This document shows positions 50,143 through 62,433 of a stretch of DNA of 64,000 nucleotides, one piece after another. A program made the position numbers and the translations under genes. This DNA is from Saccharothrix espanaensis DSM 44229. Its GTDB lineage: Bacteria; Actinomycetota; Actinomycetes; Mycobacteriales; Pseudonocardiaceae. The stretch covers positions 8,071,501-8,135,500 of the forward strand of contig NC_019673.1 in the NCBI RefSeq assembly GCF_000328705.1. Direction: 5' to 3'. Under the pieces are notes generated by a model, which was not told where the DNA came from, did no database searches, and saw only the letters and a program-made list of their open reading frames with translations. Each line of letters opens with the position of its first letter. The first letter of the stretch is position 1.

Positions 50143-51407
50143 CGCTCGACCGTAGCGCCGAGCTTGCGCAGGTTCTCCACAAAGCCCGGGTACCCGCGCT
50201 CGATGTGGAAGATCTCGTACACCTCGGTGGCGCCGTCCGCGCACAGACCGGCCAGGACCAGGCCGGCCCCCGCCCGGATGTCCGACGCCCACACCGGCGC
50301 GCTCGACAACCGCTCCACCCCGCGCACCACCGCGTGGTGGCCGTCCGTCCGGGCGTCCGCGCTCATCCGCACCATCTCCTCGATGAACCGGAACCGCGCT
50401 TCGAACAGGTTCTCGGTGATCATCGAGGTGCCCTCGGACACGCTCGACAGCGCGATCGCGAACGGCTGGAGGTCGGTGGCGAAGCCGGGGTAGGGCAGCG
50501 TCACGAAGTCCACCGACTGCGGACGCCCGTCCTGCACCACCCGGAACCCCTGGACCCCGGACCCGTCCGAGCCGTCGAACGTGGTGACCTCCGCGCCGGC
50601 CATCCGCAGCTTCTCCAGCACCAGGTCCAGGTGGTGCGGGTTCACGCCGCGCACGGTGATGTCACCCCGCGTCATCGTGGCCGCGAACGCCCACGTGGCA
50701 CCGACGATCCGGTCACCGATCACGCGGTGTTCGGTGGGGCGCAACGACTCCACCCCGTGGACCGTGAGCGTCGACGTGCCCGCGCCTTCGATCTTCGCGC
50801 CCATCTCCTGGAGCATCACGCAGATGTCCACGATCTCGGGCTCGCGCGCGGCGTTGTCGATGACCGTGGTGCCGTTCGCCAGCACGGCGGCCATCAGGAT
50901 GTTCTCGGTGGCCCCCACGCTCGGGAAGTCCAGCCAGATCTGCGCGCCGTGCAGCCCTTCGGCCTCGGCGACGACGCACCCGTGCTCGATCTCGCTGTGC
51001 GCGCCGAGCTTGCGCAGCCCGTTCTGGTGCATGTCCAGCGGCCGGGAGCCGATCGCGTCACCACCCGGCAACGCCACGACGGCCCTCCGGCACCGACCCA
51101 CCAGCGGGCCCAGCACGCACACCGAGGCGCGCAGCTTGCCCATCGCCTCGGAGTCGGCGCGGTGGTTGAGCTCGGCGGGCGTGGTGATGGTCGCCACGTC
51201 GCCGGACAACGTCACCTCACAACCGAGGCTGCGCAGGACGTCCGCCATCAGCGGCACGTCCAGGATCTCCGGGCAGTTGGTGATGGTGGTCGTGCCCTCC
51301 GCCAGCAGCGCGGCGGCCATCAGCTTCAGCACGCTGTTCTTCGCGCCGACGACCTCGACCTCGCCGACCAGCCGCGCACCGCCCTGAACCCGGAAGTGCT
51401 CGCTCAC
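50130..51407 (-). CDS. murA: UDP-N-acetylglucosamine 1-carboxyvinyltransferase, Cys-to-Asp form
   Basis: 425 aa from GTG 51407 (AGGAG eight bases upstream; a TTG one codon earlier is possible). First committed step of peptidoglycan synthesis. [40 protein letters not shown] and the active loop [20 protein letters not shown] are clear. The loop residue that is Cys in Escherichia coli MurA (Cys115) is Asp here (about residue 115), as in Mycobacterium tuberculosis, which makes the enzyme insensitive to fosfomycin. Divergent from the adenosyltransferase gene, an order also found in mycobacteria. Confidence 0.96.
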   Translation of the reverse strand: MSEHFRVQGGARLVGEVEVVGAKNSVLKLMAAALLAEGTTTITNCPEILDVPLMADVLRSLGCEVTLSGDVATITTPAELNHRADSEAMGKLRASVCVLGPLVGRCRRAVVALPGGDAIGSRPLDMHQNGLRKLGAHSEIEHGCVVAEAEGLHGAQIWLDFPSVGATENILMAAVLANGTTVIDNAAREPEIVDICVMLQEMGAKIEGAGTSTLTVHGVESLRPTEHRVIGDRIVGATWAFAATMTRGDITVRGVNPHHLDLVLEKLRMAGAEVTTFDGSDGSGVQGFRVVQDGRPQSVDFVTLPYPGFATDLQPFAIALSSVSEGTSMITENLFEARFRFIEEMVRMSADARTDGHHAVVRGVERLSSAPVWASDIRAGAGLVLAGLCADGATEVYEIFHIERGYPGFVENLRKLGATVERVAP

Positions 51408-51494
51408 CAAGGAAACTCCTCAAGTCGGTTCTGGGCGCAATCGTACGGACGCACTGAATCAAGCCAGTGCCCGGAGCCCCCTACAGTGCTCGGC

Positions 51495-52067
51495 ATGGCG
51501 GTTCACCTCACCAGGATCTACACCCGGGTAGGCGACGACGGCACCACGGGCCTCGGCGACTTCACCCGCGTCCCGAAAACGTCCCCCCGGATCACCGCGT
51601 ACGCGGACGTGGACGAAACCAACGCGTCCTTGGGCGTCGCCCTGGCCCTGGGAGCCCTCGCGGACGACGTACGCGAGGTCGTCCGCAAGGTGCAGAACGA
51701 CCTCTTCGACGTGGGCGCGGACCTCTGCACCCCGGTAGCCCCGAACCCCGAACACCCGCCGCTGCGGATCACCCAGCCCTACGTGGACCGCTTGGAAGCC
51801 TGGTGTGACGAGTACAACACCAGGGTGGGCAAGCTGGATTCGTTCATCCTCAACGGCGGCACCCCCGGCGCGGCCCTGCTCCACCAGGCCCGCACGATCG
51901 CCCGGAGGGCGGAACGCAGCACCTGGACCCTGCTGGAAGCCGAGCCGGACACGACCAACACCCTCCCGGCCAAGTACCTGAACCGCCTGTCGGACCTGCT
52001 GTTCATCCTCGCGAGGGTTGCGAACCCGGACGGCGACGTCCTCTGGCAGCCAGGCGGCAACGCCTAA
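51495..52067 (+). CDS. Cob(I)alamin adenosyltransferase, PduO type
   Basis: 190 aa. RIYTRVGDDGTTGLGDFTRV at the N-terminus is the ATP-binding PduO/MMAB signature; NGGTPGAALLHQARTIARRA (with RRAE) and NRLSDLLFILARVAN close the active site. Makes adenosylcobalamin for Ecm and other mutases. ATG 51495 lies seven bases after TACAGT, so it is probably leaderless. Confidence 0.95.
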   Translation: MAVHLTRIYTRVGDDGTTGLGDFTRVPKTSPRITAYADVDETNASLGVALALGALADDVREVVRKVQNDLFDVGADLCTPVAPNPEHPPLRITQPYVDRLEAWCDEYNTRVGKLDSFILNGGTPGAALLHQARTIARRAERSTWTLLEAEPDTTNTLPAKYLNRLSDLLFILARVANPDGDVLWQPGGNA

Positions 52068-52172
52068 CCACAACGCACGGCCTCACCACAGCCTCGACCG
52101 AGAACCTGGGTCCATGGTGCTCAACCGCGCAAGCCGCACCACCCAGTGCGCGCAGCGCACAATCCACCTACC
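52068..52172. other. Intergenic lead-in to copy B
   Basis: With copy B and the terminator at 52454 this makes the 424-bp gap between the adenosyltransferase and DUF2550 genes. The stretch holds a small G/C hairpin (TGCGCGCAGCGCA at 52147-52159) and nothing gene-like. Confidence 0.6.
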
Positions 52173-52306
52173 GCGTCGTGTCATCCCCGTATGGCCCGCG
52201 CGCCAGCGAACCGCGCTTGAGCAGGTAGTGCAAGCACGCCCTTCGCTTGCACTACCTGCTCAAGGGTGGTTGTCTCCGACCGGGCCATACGGGGATGACA
52301 CGACGC
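52173..52306. repeat. Structured intergenic element, copy B
   Basis: Outer stem 24 bp (52173-52196 with 52283-52306); inner stem 20 bp and perfect (52216-52235 with 52245-52264) around loop ACGCCCTTC. Relative to copy A the outer stem has two changed positions, each matched on the other arm, and most of the inner stem is replaced by unrelated but fully paired sequence. GTGCAAGC / GCTTGCAC around the loop, CAGCGAACC and GGTTGTCTCCGACCGGGCC are unchanged. It again lies between convergent genes. Confidence 0.9.
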
Positions 52307-52453
52307 CCACCGCACCACTCATCCTTGGCGGCTCGCCCGTCCGGCGAGGACTCTTTTCAGCATTTCCGCAGGTCGACGCGCCTTGACCGGACCAACCAAC
52401 GGCAAGCGATGACCGGCCGATCAGCCAGGCCAAACAGCACCAACGACCCAAAA

Positions 52454-52488
52454 CACCGCCGCCCGGTCACGAGGACCGGGCGGCGGTG
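52454..52488 (-). terminator. Intrinsic terminator of the DUF2550 gene
   Basis: Perfect 15-bp stem (CACCGCCGCCCGGTC / GACCGGGCGGCGGTG), loop ACGAG, followed on the minus strand by TTTTGGG. It starts four bases after the stop. Confidence 0.85.
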
Positions 52489-52491
52489 GGT

Positions 52492-52926
52492 TCAGGATGC
52501 CCAGGGGATGGAGCGGCCCGGGGGGGCCGATTCCAGCCAGGACAGGAAGCCGGTCAGCGCGTCCGGGCCCATGGCGATCTCCACGGATTCGCCCTTGGCC
52601 CCGCTGCACTTCAGCACCACCGCGCCCGTCGGCATCGCGTACGTCTCCGACGCCGTCGGCTCGCGGCGGTCGTCGATCTCGAAGCCGTCCCGGTCGATCA
52701 CCCGGTCCGGGCCGGTGCGCAGGCTCAGCACCCGCGACCACACGAACGTATCCCCGCGGTAGTGCCCGACGCCGAGATGCCATCCCCGACCGCTCACGTC
52801 GAGCCTCGACCGCAGGGCGACATGCACCCCTCCAGCACGAAGCAGGCGGATCCGGCGCCACGCGAAGTACGCGAGGAGCACCACCGCCACGAACAGGACC
52901 ACCCCGACGACTTCGGCGATCCCCAC
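52492..52926 (-). CDS. DUF2550 membrane protein
   Basis: 144 aa. One N-terminal membrane segment (VVGVVLFVAVVLLAYFAWRR), then a globular part with GGVHVALRSRLDVSGRGWHL, TFVWSRVLSLRTGPDRVIDR and PTGAVVLKCSGAKGESVEIA. This family lies directly after atpC in most actinobacteria, as here (22-base gap). Function unknown. Confidence 0.9.
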   Translation of the reverse strand: MGIAEVVGVVLFVAVVLLAYFAWRRIRLLRAGGVHVALRSRLDVSGRGWHLGVGHYRGDTFVWSRVLSLRTGPDRVIDRDGFEIDDRREPTASETYAMPTGAVVLKCSGAKGESVEIAMGPDALTGFLSWLESAPPGRSIPWAS

Positions 52927-52948
52927 GGCGTTTGTCCGCTCGTCCGCG

Positions 52949-53314
52949 TCAGGCCGAGTGTCCCGCGGCGCGGAGCCGCGCGATGGCCCTGGCGCGCTCC
53001 ACGTCGTCGGCGTTCGTGAGCGCCGACCTGGCCTCGTCCACGTCGATCTCGTTGGCCAGTTCGGCCGCCTCGGCGAGGATGCTCACTCCCTCACCCGTCA
53101 CCGACAGGAACCCGCCGTGGACGGCCGCGGTCACCAGTTCGTTGTCCACCGTGCGGATCCGGACCACGCCACCCTCGACCAGCTGGCCCAGCACGGGCTC
53201 GTGGCCGGGCAGGATGCCGATCTCGCCCTCGGTCGTCTGCGCGACCACCGAAGTGGCCGTTCCTGACCACAGGCGGCGTTCCACCGCGACGAGCTGGACG
53301 GTCATGTCGGCCAC
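52949..53314 (-). CDS. atpC: ATP synthase F1 epsilon subunit
   Basis: 121 aa from GTG 53314 (GGGAG six bases upstream), giving the usual start [20 protein letters not shown]. Beta-sandwich with [20 protein letters not shown] and [20 protein letters not shown], then a short two-helix C-terminus. Subunit of the rotor stalk. Unlike the standard order it does not follow atpD: 1.6 kb with an opposite-strand iclR gene lies between, so it needs its own promoter (possible -10 TAGACT at 53350-53355). Confidence 0.93.
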   Translation of the reverse strand: MADMTVQLVAVERRLWSGTATSVVAQTTEGEIGILPGHEPVLGQLVEGGVVRIRTVDNELVTAAVHGGFLSVTGEGVSILAEAAELANEIDVDEARSALTNADDVERARAIARLRAAGHSA

Positions 53315-54014
53315 GCGCATCTCCCTTGTCTCACGGTGGAGTCATGTGCAGTCTAAACGGTCGCCCGAAGCACGCGCCGCCCCAGCCACCCTCAGCCGCG
53401 TTCGGCCTGGGGTACCACTCACCTGGCGGTCGCTCCAACGGTCGCCACCGCCACCGCCCCGATCGCGGCGACCACGGTGAACGCGCAGCAGCCCCAAGGA
53501 TAGGCGATACCCGCAGTAAGCACGGCCCCACCCGGAAGTGGACCACAGATCGCACCCATCCAGCCAATCCCAACCGCCCCGGCGCCGACCAGACCCCGAC
53601 CTCGTCAGCCACTCCCCGACCTCGCCGGCCACTCCCACGACCACCAACCCCGAGCACAGCACCGAGGTCGAGCGTCAAGAACACCCCGACCAGCACCCCG
53701 CCGAACGCTCCGAGCCGATACCGGACACAGCGCCGACATCAGACACCGAGCCAACCGCGCGCCGACCACCATGCCCAGCAACAACCCCACTGTGGACACG
53801 GCGCTCGCGCTTCCGGCGTGACACCTCCGAGTGTCCGGAGTGGACCGACATGCGAACTCCAGCGCACAGGGTGAGGTCCACCACACGACCAACCACACGA
53901 TCCGCCACACCATCCGCCACACCATCCGCCGCACGATCCGTCGCACGCACCCCCGGACGGGCTGTTTCCGTTCAGCGGAAGGCCGGGAGCGGGCCGGCCT
54001 GCCAGACTGGCCGG
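53315..54014. other. 700-bp intergenic region between atpC and iclR
   Basis: No convincing gene; open frames on both strands translate to low-complexity Pro/Arg/Thr-rich sequence. Contents: a possible atpC -10 (minus strand TAGACT, 53350-53355), a 20-bp direct repeat (53594-53613 and 53614-53633, CCCCGACCTCGYCRGCCACT), and four 12-bp tandem units (53897-53944, core CACSATCCGCCA). Just before iclR, CCGGCCTGCCAGACTGGCCGG is an imperfect palindrome (53994-54014) that could be an IclR site. C-rich on the + strand. Confidence 0.6.
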
Positions 54015-54770
54015 GTGTCAGTCCCCAAGTCCATCCTCGGCCGGGCGTTCACGCTGCTCGCCGTGTTCACCGCGGAACGCCCGTCGGCCACGCTCTCCGA
54101 GCTGAGCCGCCACTCCGGCCTCCCGCTGAGCACCACGCACCGCCTGGTCCGGGAACTCGTCGCGTGGCGCGCGCTGGAACGCGACGCCGACGGCCGCTTC
54201 ACGATCGGCCTGCGGCTGTGGGAGCTGGGCGTGCTCTCCCCCGGCGCGCTGGACCTGAGGGACCGCGCCCTGCCCTACCTGGAGGACCTCTTCGAGGTCA
54301 CCCACCACAACGTGCAACTGGCCATCCGGGACGAGCTGGAGGTCGTCTACGTGGAGCGCCTGGCCGCCAAGGACGCGGTCAGCGTGCTGACCCGGATGGG
54401 CTCCCGGATGCCGCTGCACGCCACCGGAGTCGGCCTCGTGCTGCTCGCGCACGCCCCGCACGACGTGCAGGAGCAGGCGATCCAGACCCCGCTCAAGCGG
54501 TTCACCAAGCACACCATCGGCACGCCCAAGGCCCTGCGCGAAACCCTGGCCGCCGTCCGCCGCGACGGCTACGCCATCTCCGACCGCCAGATCGAGCCGA
54601 TCACCTACTCCGTCGCCGCCCCGGTCCGGGGTCCGGACGGCGACGTCGTGGCCGCGGTCTCCGTCGTCGTCCCGCTCGACACCCGCACCGACACCGTGCT
54701 GCCCGCCGTACGCGCCTGTGGCCGCGCCATCTCCCGTTCCCTGGGCTGGCAAACACCACCCCACACCTGA
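54015..54770 (+). CDS. IclR-family transcriptional regulator
   Basis: 251 aa from GTG 54015. N-terminal winged helix (GRAFTLLAVFTAERPSATLS then HSGLPLSTTHRLVRELVAWR), followed by the IclR effector domain (THHNVQLAIRDELEVVYVER, MGSRMPLHATGVGLVLLAHA, DRQIEPITYSVAAPVRGPDG). The frame stays open upstream but that part is low-complexity and unlike IclR. It is inserted in the ATP synthase gene cluster on the opposite strand, convergent with atpD and divergent from atpC. Target genes unknown. Confidence 0.92.
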   Translation: MSVPKSILGRAFTLLAVFTAERPSATLSELSRHSGLPLSTTHRLVRELVAWRALERDADGRFTIGLRLWELGVLSPGALDLRDRALPYLEDLFEVTHHNVQLAIRDELEVVYVERLAAKDAVSVLTRMGSRMPLHATGVGLVLLAHAPHDVQEQAIQTPLKRFTKHTIGTPKALRETLAAVRRDGYAISDRQIEPITYSVAAPVRGPDGDVVAAVSVVVPLDTRTDTVLPAVRACGRAISRSLGWQTPPHT

Positions 54771-54876
54771 CGCCCCCCGCCCCACCACACCCCAGCACCC
54801 CGACACCTCAGCACCAGCGCACCCCCGCACCCCCGCACCCCAACGCGCACCAACAGCCAGCGCCCACAAACGAAAA

Positions 54877-54905
54877 ACCCGCCCGACCACATAGGTCGAG
54901 CGGGT
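54877..54905 (-). terminator. Intrinsic terminator of atpD
   Basis: Stem ACCCGC-C-CGACC / GGTCG-A-GCGGGT (one mismatch), loop ACATA, followed on the minus strand by TTTTTCG. It ends the atp operon 20 bases after atpD, which confirms that atpC is transcribed separately. 54771-54870 upstream is C-rich, repetitive and without a gene. Confidence 0.85.
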
Positions 54906-54924
54906 CTCGCGGATCAGCCGGAAC

Positions 54925-57265
<2,341 letters not shown>

Positions 57266-57272
57266 GCCTACG

Positions 57273-58919
57273 TCACTTCTCGGTCGGAGCGGGTCGGTTG
57301 ACCTTGACCGACTCGTGTCCGACCTTGTCGGCGTCCATCGCGTCCGCCGGGGCCTCGTTCACGACCGTGGCGCCGTTGGAAGCGGTGAACTGCTGCTTGA
57401 ACGCGTTGACAGCGTCCACGATGCCCTTTTCGGTGTCTTCCGACAACTTCTTGGACTCGCGGATGCTCGACAGGATCACGTCGTGGCTGCGGCGCACGTG
57501 GTCGAGGAAGTCAGCCTCGAACCGGCGCACGTCGGCGACCGGGACGGAGTCGTAGTGCCCGTTGGTGCCCAGGTAGATGGAGACGACCTGCTCCTCCATC
57601 GGGACCGGCGAGTACTGCGCCTGCTTGAGCAGCTCGACGAGCCGCGCACCCCGGTCGAGCTGGGCCCGCGAGGCGGCGTCCAGGTCCGAGGCGAAGGCGG
57701 AGAACGCCTCCAGCTCGCGGAACTGGGACAGGTCCAGGCGCAGCGAGCCGGCGACCGTCTTCATCGCCTTGGTCTGCGCGGCACCACCGACGCGGGACAC
57801 CGAGATGCCCACGTTGACGGCCGGCCGCACACCGGCGTTGAACAGGTCCGACTCCAGGAAGCACTGGCCGTCGGTGATCGAGATGACGTTGGTCGGGATG
57901 TAGGCCGACACGTCGTTGGCCTTGGTCTCGATGATCGGCAGGCCGGTCATCGAGCCCGCGCCCATCTCGTCCGACAGCTTCGCGCAGCGCTCCAGCAGGC
58001 GCGAGTGCAAGTAGAAGACGTCGCCGGGGTAGGCCTCGCGGCCCGGCGGGCGGCGCAGCAGCAGCGAGATGGCGCGGTACGCCTCGGCCTGCTTGGTCAG
58101 GTCGTCGAAGATGATCAGGACGTGCTTGCCCTGGTACATCCAGTGCTGGCCGATGGCCGAGCCGGTGTAGGGGGCGAGCCACTTGAAGCCGGCCGAGTCG
58201 GACGCCGGGGCGGCCACGATGGTGGTGTACTCCAGCGCGCCCGCCTCCTCCAGCGCGGTCTTGACGCCCGCGATGGTGGAGCCCTTCTGACCGATGGCGA
58301 CGTACACGCAGCGGACCTGCTGCTGCGGGTCGCCCGACTCCCAGGCCTTCTTCTGGTTGATGATCGTGTCGATGCAGACCGCGGTCTTGCCGGTCTTGCG
58401 GTCGCCGATGATCAGCTGGCGCTGGCCGCGACCGATCGGGGTCATCGAGTCGATGGCCTTGATGCCGGTCTGCATCGGCTCGCTCACCGGCTGGCGCTGA
58501 AGGACCGACGCCGCCTGCAGCTCCAGGGCGCGGTTGTCGTCGGCCACGACGTCGCCCAGGCCGTCGATCGGCTGGCCGAGCGGGTTCACCACGCGGCCCA
58601 GGAAGCCGTCGCCGACCGGCACGGAGAGCACCTGGCCGGTCCGCTTGACCTCCTGGCCCTCTTCGATCTTGTCGAAGTCACCCAGGATGACCGCGCCGAT
58701 CTCGCGCACTTCCAGGTTCAGGGCCACGCCGAGCACGCCGCCGGGGAACTCCAGCAGCTCGTTGGTCATGGTGCCGGGCAGACCCTCGACGATGGCGATG
58801 CCGTCGTAGGTCTCCGCGACGACGCCGACCTCTTCCCGGCTGACTTCCGGGGAGTAGGTCGAGACGTACTTCTCGATCGCACTGCGGATCTCGTCCGACG
58901 AGATCGTCAGCTCCGCCAT
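57273..58919 (-). CDS. atpA: ATP synthase F1 alpha subunit
   Basis: 548 aa. Non-catalytic nucleotide subunit with Walker [21 protein letters not shown] (about 170), [20 protein letters not shown], arginine finger region [20 protein letters not shown] and the C-terminal helical domain. The C-terminus carries a 30-residue tail ([20 protein letters not shown]) like other actinobacterial AtpA proteins, where the tail restrains ATP hydrolysis in mycobacteria. Sits 62 bases after atpH. Confidence 0.98.
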   Translation of the reverse strand: MAELTISSDEIRSAIEKYVSTYSPEVSREEVGVVAETYDGIAIVEGLPGTMTNELLEFPGGVLGVALNLEVREIGAVILGDFDKIEEGQEVKRTGQVLSVPVGDGFLGRVVNPLGQPIDGLGDVVADDNRALELQAASVLQRQPVSEPMQTGIKAIDSMTPIGRGQRQLIIGDRKTGKTAVCIDTIINQKKAWESGDPQQQVRCVYVAIGQKGSTIAGVKTALEEAGALEYTTIVAAPASDSAGFKWLAPYTGSAIGQHWMYQGKHVLIIFDDLTKQAEAYRAISLLLRRPPGREAYPGDVFYLHSRLLERCAKLSDEMGAGSMTGLPIIETKANDVSAYIPTNVISITDGQCFLESDLFNAGVRPAVNVGISVSRVGGAAQTKAMKTVAGSLRLDLSQFRELEAFSAFASDLDAASRAQLDRGARLVELLKQAQYSPVPMEEQVVSIYLGTNGHYDSVPVADVRRFEADFLDHVRRSHDVILSSIRESKKLSEDTEKGIVDAVNAFKQQFTASNGATVVNEAPADAMDADKVGHESVKVNRPAPTEK

Positions 58920-58981
58920 GTCGTTCCTGCTCTCACTTCGTTTATGAGGAAAGGGGCTGGTGGGCCGCGGTTCCGGGGTGG

Positions 58982-59809
58982 TCAGCCGGCGAGGTCGCGG
59001 CGCAGTGCCGCCAGCCGACCGGCAACGCTTCCGTCGATGACCTCGTCGCCGATCTTGATCAGCAGACCGCCGCGCAGCGTGGGGTCGACCTCCACGTGCA
59101 GCGCGACCGGCCGGGAGTAGATCCGGGTCAACGTCGCCTCCAGGCGGTCCAACTGCGCCGCGTCGAGCTCGACCGCGGAGCGGATGTAGGCCACCGAGCG
59201 CTCCCGGCGCTTCGCCGCGAGCGACGCCAGGTCGGACAGGCCGTTCACGACGCCCTGGCCGCGCGGTTCGCGCACGAGCTGGTCGACCAGGACCTTGGTC
59301 GTCTCGTCCACCTTGCCCGCGACGAGGCCGTCGATCAGCGCGACCTTGCCGTCGGCCTCGGCCGCCGGGTCGGTCAGCGCCAGCTCCAGCTCGTAGTTCC
59401 CGGCGATGATGCGACCGAGTCGGAACAGCTCGTCCTCGACCGCGTCGAGCTTGCCGTCCCGCTCGGCCCGCACCAGCAGCGTGGTGCGGGCCAGTGACTC
59501 GACGCCGTCGACCAGCTCACGCGGGCTGGACCAGCGGGCGGTGACGACCGTGGCCAGCACCTGGACCGTGTCGCCGGAGACCTGGCCGCCGAGCAGGCCC
59601 CGCAGGAGCTGCTCCCGGCTCGCGGGCTCGGTCGACGACTCGGCCAGCGCCTGGCGCAGTGAGCGCTGCTTGGACAGCAGGCCGACGACCGCGAACAGCT
59701 CCGCACCCAGCTTGCCCAGGGCGGCGCTGTCCTCGGCGCCGTCGACAATCTCCAGCAGCCGCAGTTCGGCGGCGGCCAGCGCGTCGCGACTGGCGGCGTG
59801 CAGCGTCAT
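58982..59809 (-). CDS. atpH: ATP synthase delta subunit
   Basis: 275 aa from ATG 59809. Peripheral stalk subunit on top of the F1 head. Full length about 90 residues more than Escherichia coli delta, but not the 440-residue b-delta fusion of mycobacteria. Features: [40 protein letters not shown] and C-terminal [20 protein letters not shown]. Ten bases after atpF. Confidence 0.95.
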   Translation of the reverse strand: MTLHAASRDALAAAELRLLEIVDGAEDSAALGKLGAELFAVVGLLSKQRSLRQALAESSTEPASREQLLRGLLGGQVSGDTVQVLATVVTARWSSPRELVDGVESLARTTLLVRAERDGKLDAVEDELFRLGRIIAGNYELELALTDPAAEADGKVALIDGLVAGKVDETTKVLVDQLVREPRGQGVVNGLSDLASLAAKRRERSVAYIRSAVELDAAQLDRLEATLTRIYSRPVALHVEVDPTLRGGLLIKIGDEVIDGSVAGRLAALRRDLAG

Positions 59810-59819
59810 CGGCGTTCCC

Positions 59820-60368
59820 TCACTTGGCGGCCGGAGCCGACGTGTTGTCCAGCTCGGAGAGGAACCGGTCGACGGTGCCCCGACGGCGCACCTCGTCCTC
59901 CAGCGACTCGCCGACGACCCGGTCGGCCAGGTCGATCGCGAGCTTGCCGAGCTCGCCGCGCAGTTCCGCGACGATCTGCGCGCGCTGGGTCTCCAGCTGG
60001 GTCTGGCCCTGCGCGACGATCCGCGCGGACTCCTCCTGCGCCTTGGCACGCAGCTCGCTGATGATCTGCTCGCCCTCGATGCGGGCGTCGTCACGGATGC
60101 GAGCGGCTTCGGCCCGCGCGTCGGCGAGCTGTGCCTTGTACTCCTCGAGCTTCTGCTGGGCTTCCGCCTGCGCCTGCTCGGCCTTCTCGATCCCGCCCTC
60201 GATCTTGGCGGCACGTTCTGCGTACAACGTCTCGAAGCGCGGGGTGACGAACTTCTTGATGACGAAGAAGAGCAGCAGGAACGCGATCAGGCCGACGATG
60301 ATCTCAGTCGTGTGGGGGAGGACGGGGTTGATGGCCTCGCCCTCCGCCGCCAGGATGAGGGTCTTCAT
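59820..60368 (-). CDS. atpF: ATP synthase F0 b subunit
   Basis: 182 aa from ATG 60368 (GGAG five bases upstream). One membrane segment (TEIIVGLIAFLLLFFVIKKF), then a long charged coiled coil (IEKAEQAQAEAQQKLEEYKA) and a C-terminal delta-binding part (ELGKLAIDLADRVVGESLED). Peripheral stalk. Confidence 0.96.
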   Translation of the reverse strand: MKTLILAAEGEAINPVLPHTTEIIVGLIAFLLLFFVIKKFVTPRFETLYAERAAKIEGGIEKAEQAQAEAQQKLEEYKAQLADARAEAARIRDDARIEGEQIISELRAKAQEESARIVAQGQTQLETQRAQIVAELRGELGKLAIDLADRVVGESLEDEVRRRGTVDRFLSELDNTSAPAAK

Positions 60369-60396
60369 CACGACTCCTAATGCGCTGGACGGACGA

Positions 60397-60666
<270 letters not shown>

Positions 60667-60709
60667 TCACTTCGGTCCGCGAACGCTCGCGGATCGGAGG
60701 CTTGTTTTC

Positions 60710-61489
60710 TCAGTGCTCTTCCGCCAGCGCCGCGCCGATGTAGTTCGCGGACAACAGGGCGAAGATGTAGGCCTGGAGGACCATGATCAGCGCTTCCAGG
60801 AACGTCAGCGCGATGGCGAAGAGGAAGGCGATCGGGGCGACCACGACCGTGAAGCCACCGTTGAGCAGCAGGAACTCACCGGCGAGGGTGAAGACCAGCA
60901 GCAGCAGGTGCCCTGCGAACATCGCCGCGAAAACTCGGATGGCGAGCGTGAGCGGGTTCAGCAGGAACTTCTGGAAGAACTCGATCGGGATCAGCAGGAT
61001 GAGCACGAACCACGGCGCACCGGGCGGCATGGTGGCGTGCTTCAGGTAACCGACGAAACCGTGGCGCTTGAACCCGACGTAGTGGTAGACCGGGTAGATC
61101 ACCAGCACCGAGACGGCCAGCGGGAAGCCGATGTGCGACATCGTCGGGAACTGGATGAACGGGATGAGCCCGTACAGGTTGTTCACCAGGATGAAGGTGA
61201 ACACCGTGAGGATCAGCGGGACGAACGGCTTGAAGTCCTTGCCGCCGATCTGCTCACGGGCGATGGAGTTGCGGCCGATGTCGTAGACCGACTCGGCGGC
61301 GAACTGGAACTTGCCCGGAACGAGCTTCAGGTTGCGGGTCGCGACGATGAAGAACGTCCCGATGATGATGACCGACAGCACCAGCAGGACCATGGGCTTG
61401 TCGACCGACCCGAAGATCGCCGGGGGGAAGAAGTCCTTCACACCGGGCGCGACGAACTCGCCGCCCGAGGCCAGCACCAACGAGGTCAC
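60710..61489 (-). CDS. atpB: ATP synthase F0 a subunit
   Basis: 259 aa, five to six membrane segments. The conserved proton-channel helix has FLLNPLTLAIRVFAAMFAGH with the essential Arg, and the last helix EALIMVLQAYIFALLSANYI. First long subunit of the operon, 59 bases before atpE. Confidence 0.97.
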   Translation of the reverse strand: MTSLVLASGGEFVAPGVKDFFPPAIFGSVDKPMVLLVLSVIIIGTFFIVATRNLKLVPGKFQFAAESVYDIGRNSIAREQIGGKDFKPFVPLILTVFTFILVNNLYGLIPFIQFPTMSHIGFPLAVSVLVIYPVYHYVGFKRHGFVGYLKHATMPPGAPWFVLILLIPIEFFQKFLLNPLTLAIRVFAAMFAGHLLLLVFTLAGEFLLLNGGFTVVVAPIAFLFAIALTFLEALIMVLQAYIFALLSANYIGAALAEEH

Positions 61490-61641
61490 TGTGTTCCTTC
61501 CGGTTCTCCCGGCCGGCGTTCACTCCGCCGGGGGAATCGTCACGATCGGGACAAACGTACCTTACGTACCGCACGCGCCCGCGAGAGGCACCCCTACCTA
61601 GCTGGGGCGTCCCGTCTGCGCGCACCGTACCAGCCGGTAGA

Positions 61642-62079
61642 TCAGGTGCCGTCGGGGGTGGGGATGATCACCTGACTGCGACTGCGCTTGGAAGCGCGGA
61701 CCTCCATGAAGGTCGCCACGACGATGGTCGCGGCCATGGTCAGCGCGAGGGCGTTCACGTGCAGCACCGGGAACTTCTGCAGCAGCACCATGACCACCAC
61801 CAGCAGGATCAGCTTCCCGAGGAAGCCGCCGAACGCGGCGATCATGATGAACTGCACGGGCAGCGCGGCGGTGCGGTGCATCAGCCAGAGCGTGATCAAC
61901 GAGCACGCGATGGCGAGCGCGCCGCCGATGAGCGCCGCGACGAGGCCGGGCACGCCGGCCAGCACGGTCCAGATCACCGCACCGATGGCGGCGGTCGCGA
62001 GGGCTGCCCAGATCAGGCCGCGGAACATCTCGCCCGCGAGCCGCTGGACGACCTTCTCGTGAGTCCACTCCTGGCTCAT
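61642..62079 (-). CDS. AtpI-like membrane protein upstream of the ATP synthase operon
   Basis: 145 aa from ATG 62079 (AAGGGG upstream). Four membrane segments (e.g. IWAALATAAIGAVIWTVLAG, VAALIGGALAIACSLITLWL, MIAAFGGFLGKLILLVVVMV). Position and topology match the AtpI-like protein that heads the actinobacterial atp operon (Rv1303 in Mycobacterium tuberculosis), thought to help c-ring assembly. Confidence 0.88.
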   Translation of the reverse strand: MSQEWTHEKVVQRLAGEMFRGLIWAALATAAIGAVIWTVLAGVPGLVAALIGGALAIACSLITLWLMHRTAALPVQFIMIAAFGGFLGKLILLVVVMVLLQKFPVLHVNALALTMAATIVVATFMEVRASKRSRSQVIIPTPDGT

Positions 62080-62433
62080 GTCACCCCTTCCCACAAGTCG
62101 CAACCGAGTGTAAGCGGCGCTCAGGTCACGCCTCGCGGTCGGGGTGGGGAAAGCCTTGCTACGCCCGGACCGGGACCGCCACCCGGCGGCGGGATCGCCG
62201 CCGTTCAGGTCACCGAGCGTGACAACCCGGCCGCCGACGGCACAGCCCGTGTTCCGACGACCGGCCGTGCCGCGCGGGGGCGGTCGGCGGTACGCGCGGC
62301 ACCCGGCCGGAGTCAATTCTTGAGTGATTCTCACTACTCTTTGCAGTCACGCCCTGCACAACGCGAGTTCACCCTCGACACAACCACGCCCTGTCGCCCC
62401 GCACACGGCACGCCCAACGCGAGACGCGGGTGA
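62080..62433. other. Leader region of the ATP synthase operon
   Basis: 354 bp between the atpI-like start and the wecA stop. On the minus strand TACACT (62107-62112) is a plausible -10 box about 28 bases before the atpI-like ATG; no clear -35. The half nearest wecA (62310-62370) is relatively A/T-rich (e.g. TCAATTCTTGAGTGATTCTC). No gene is supported. Confidence 0.5.

Noticed and set aside
53538-54014. N-terminal extension of the IclR regulator by about 159 residues
   Set aside because: The extension is low-complexity Pro/Thr/Arg sequence containing 12-bp and 20-bp DNA repeats. IclR proteins start close to the helix-turn-helix, where GTG 54015 fits.
58982-60368. b-delta fusion as in mycobacteria
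   Set aside because: atpF and atpH are separate here, with a stop, a ten-base gap and a new ATG between them.
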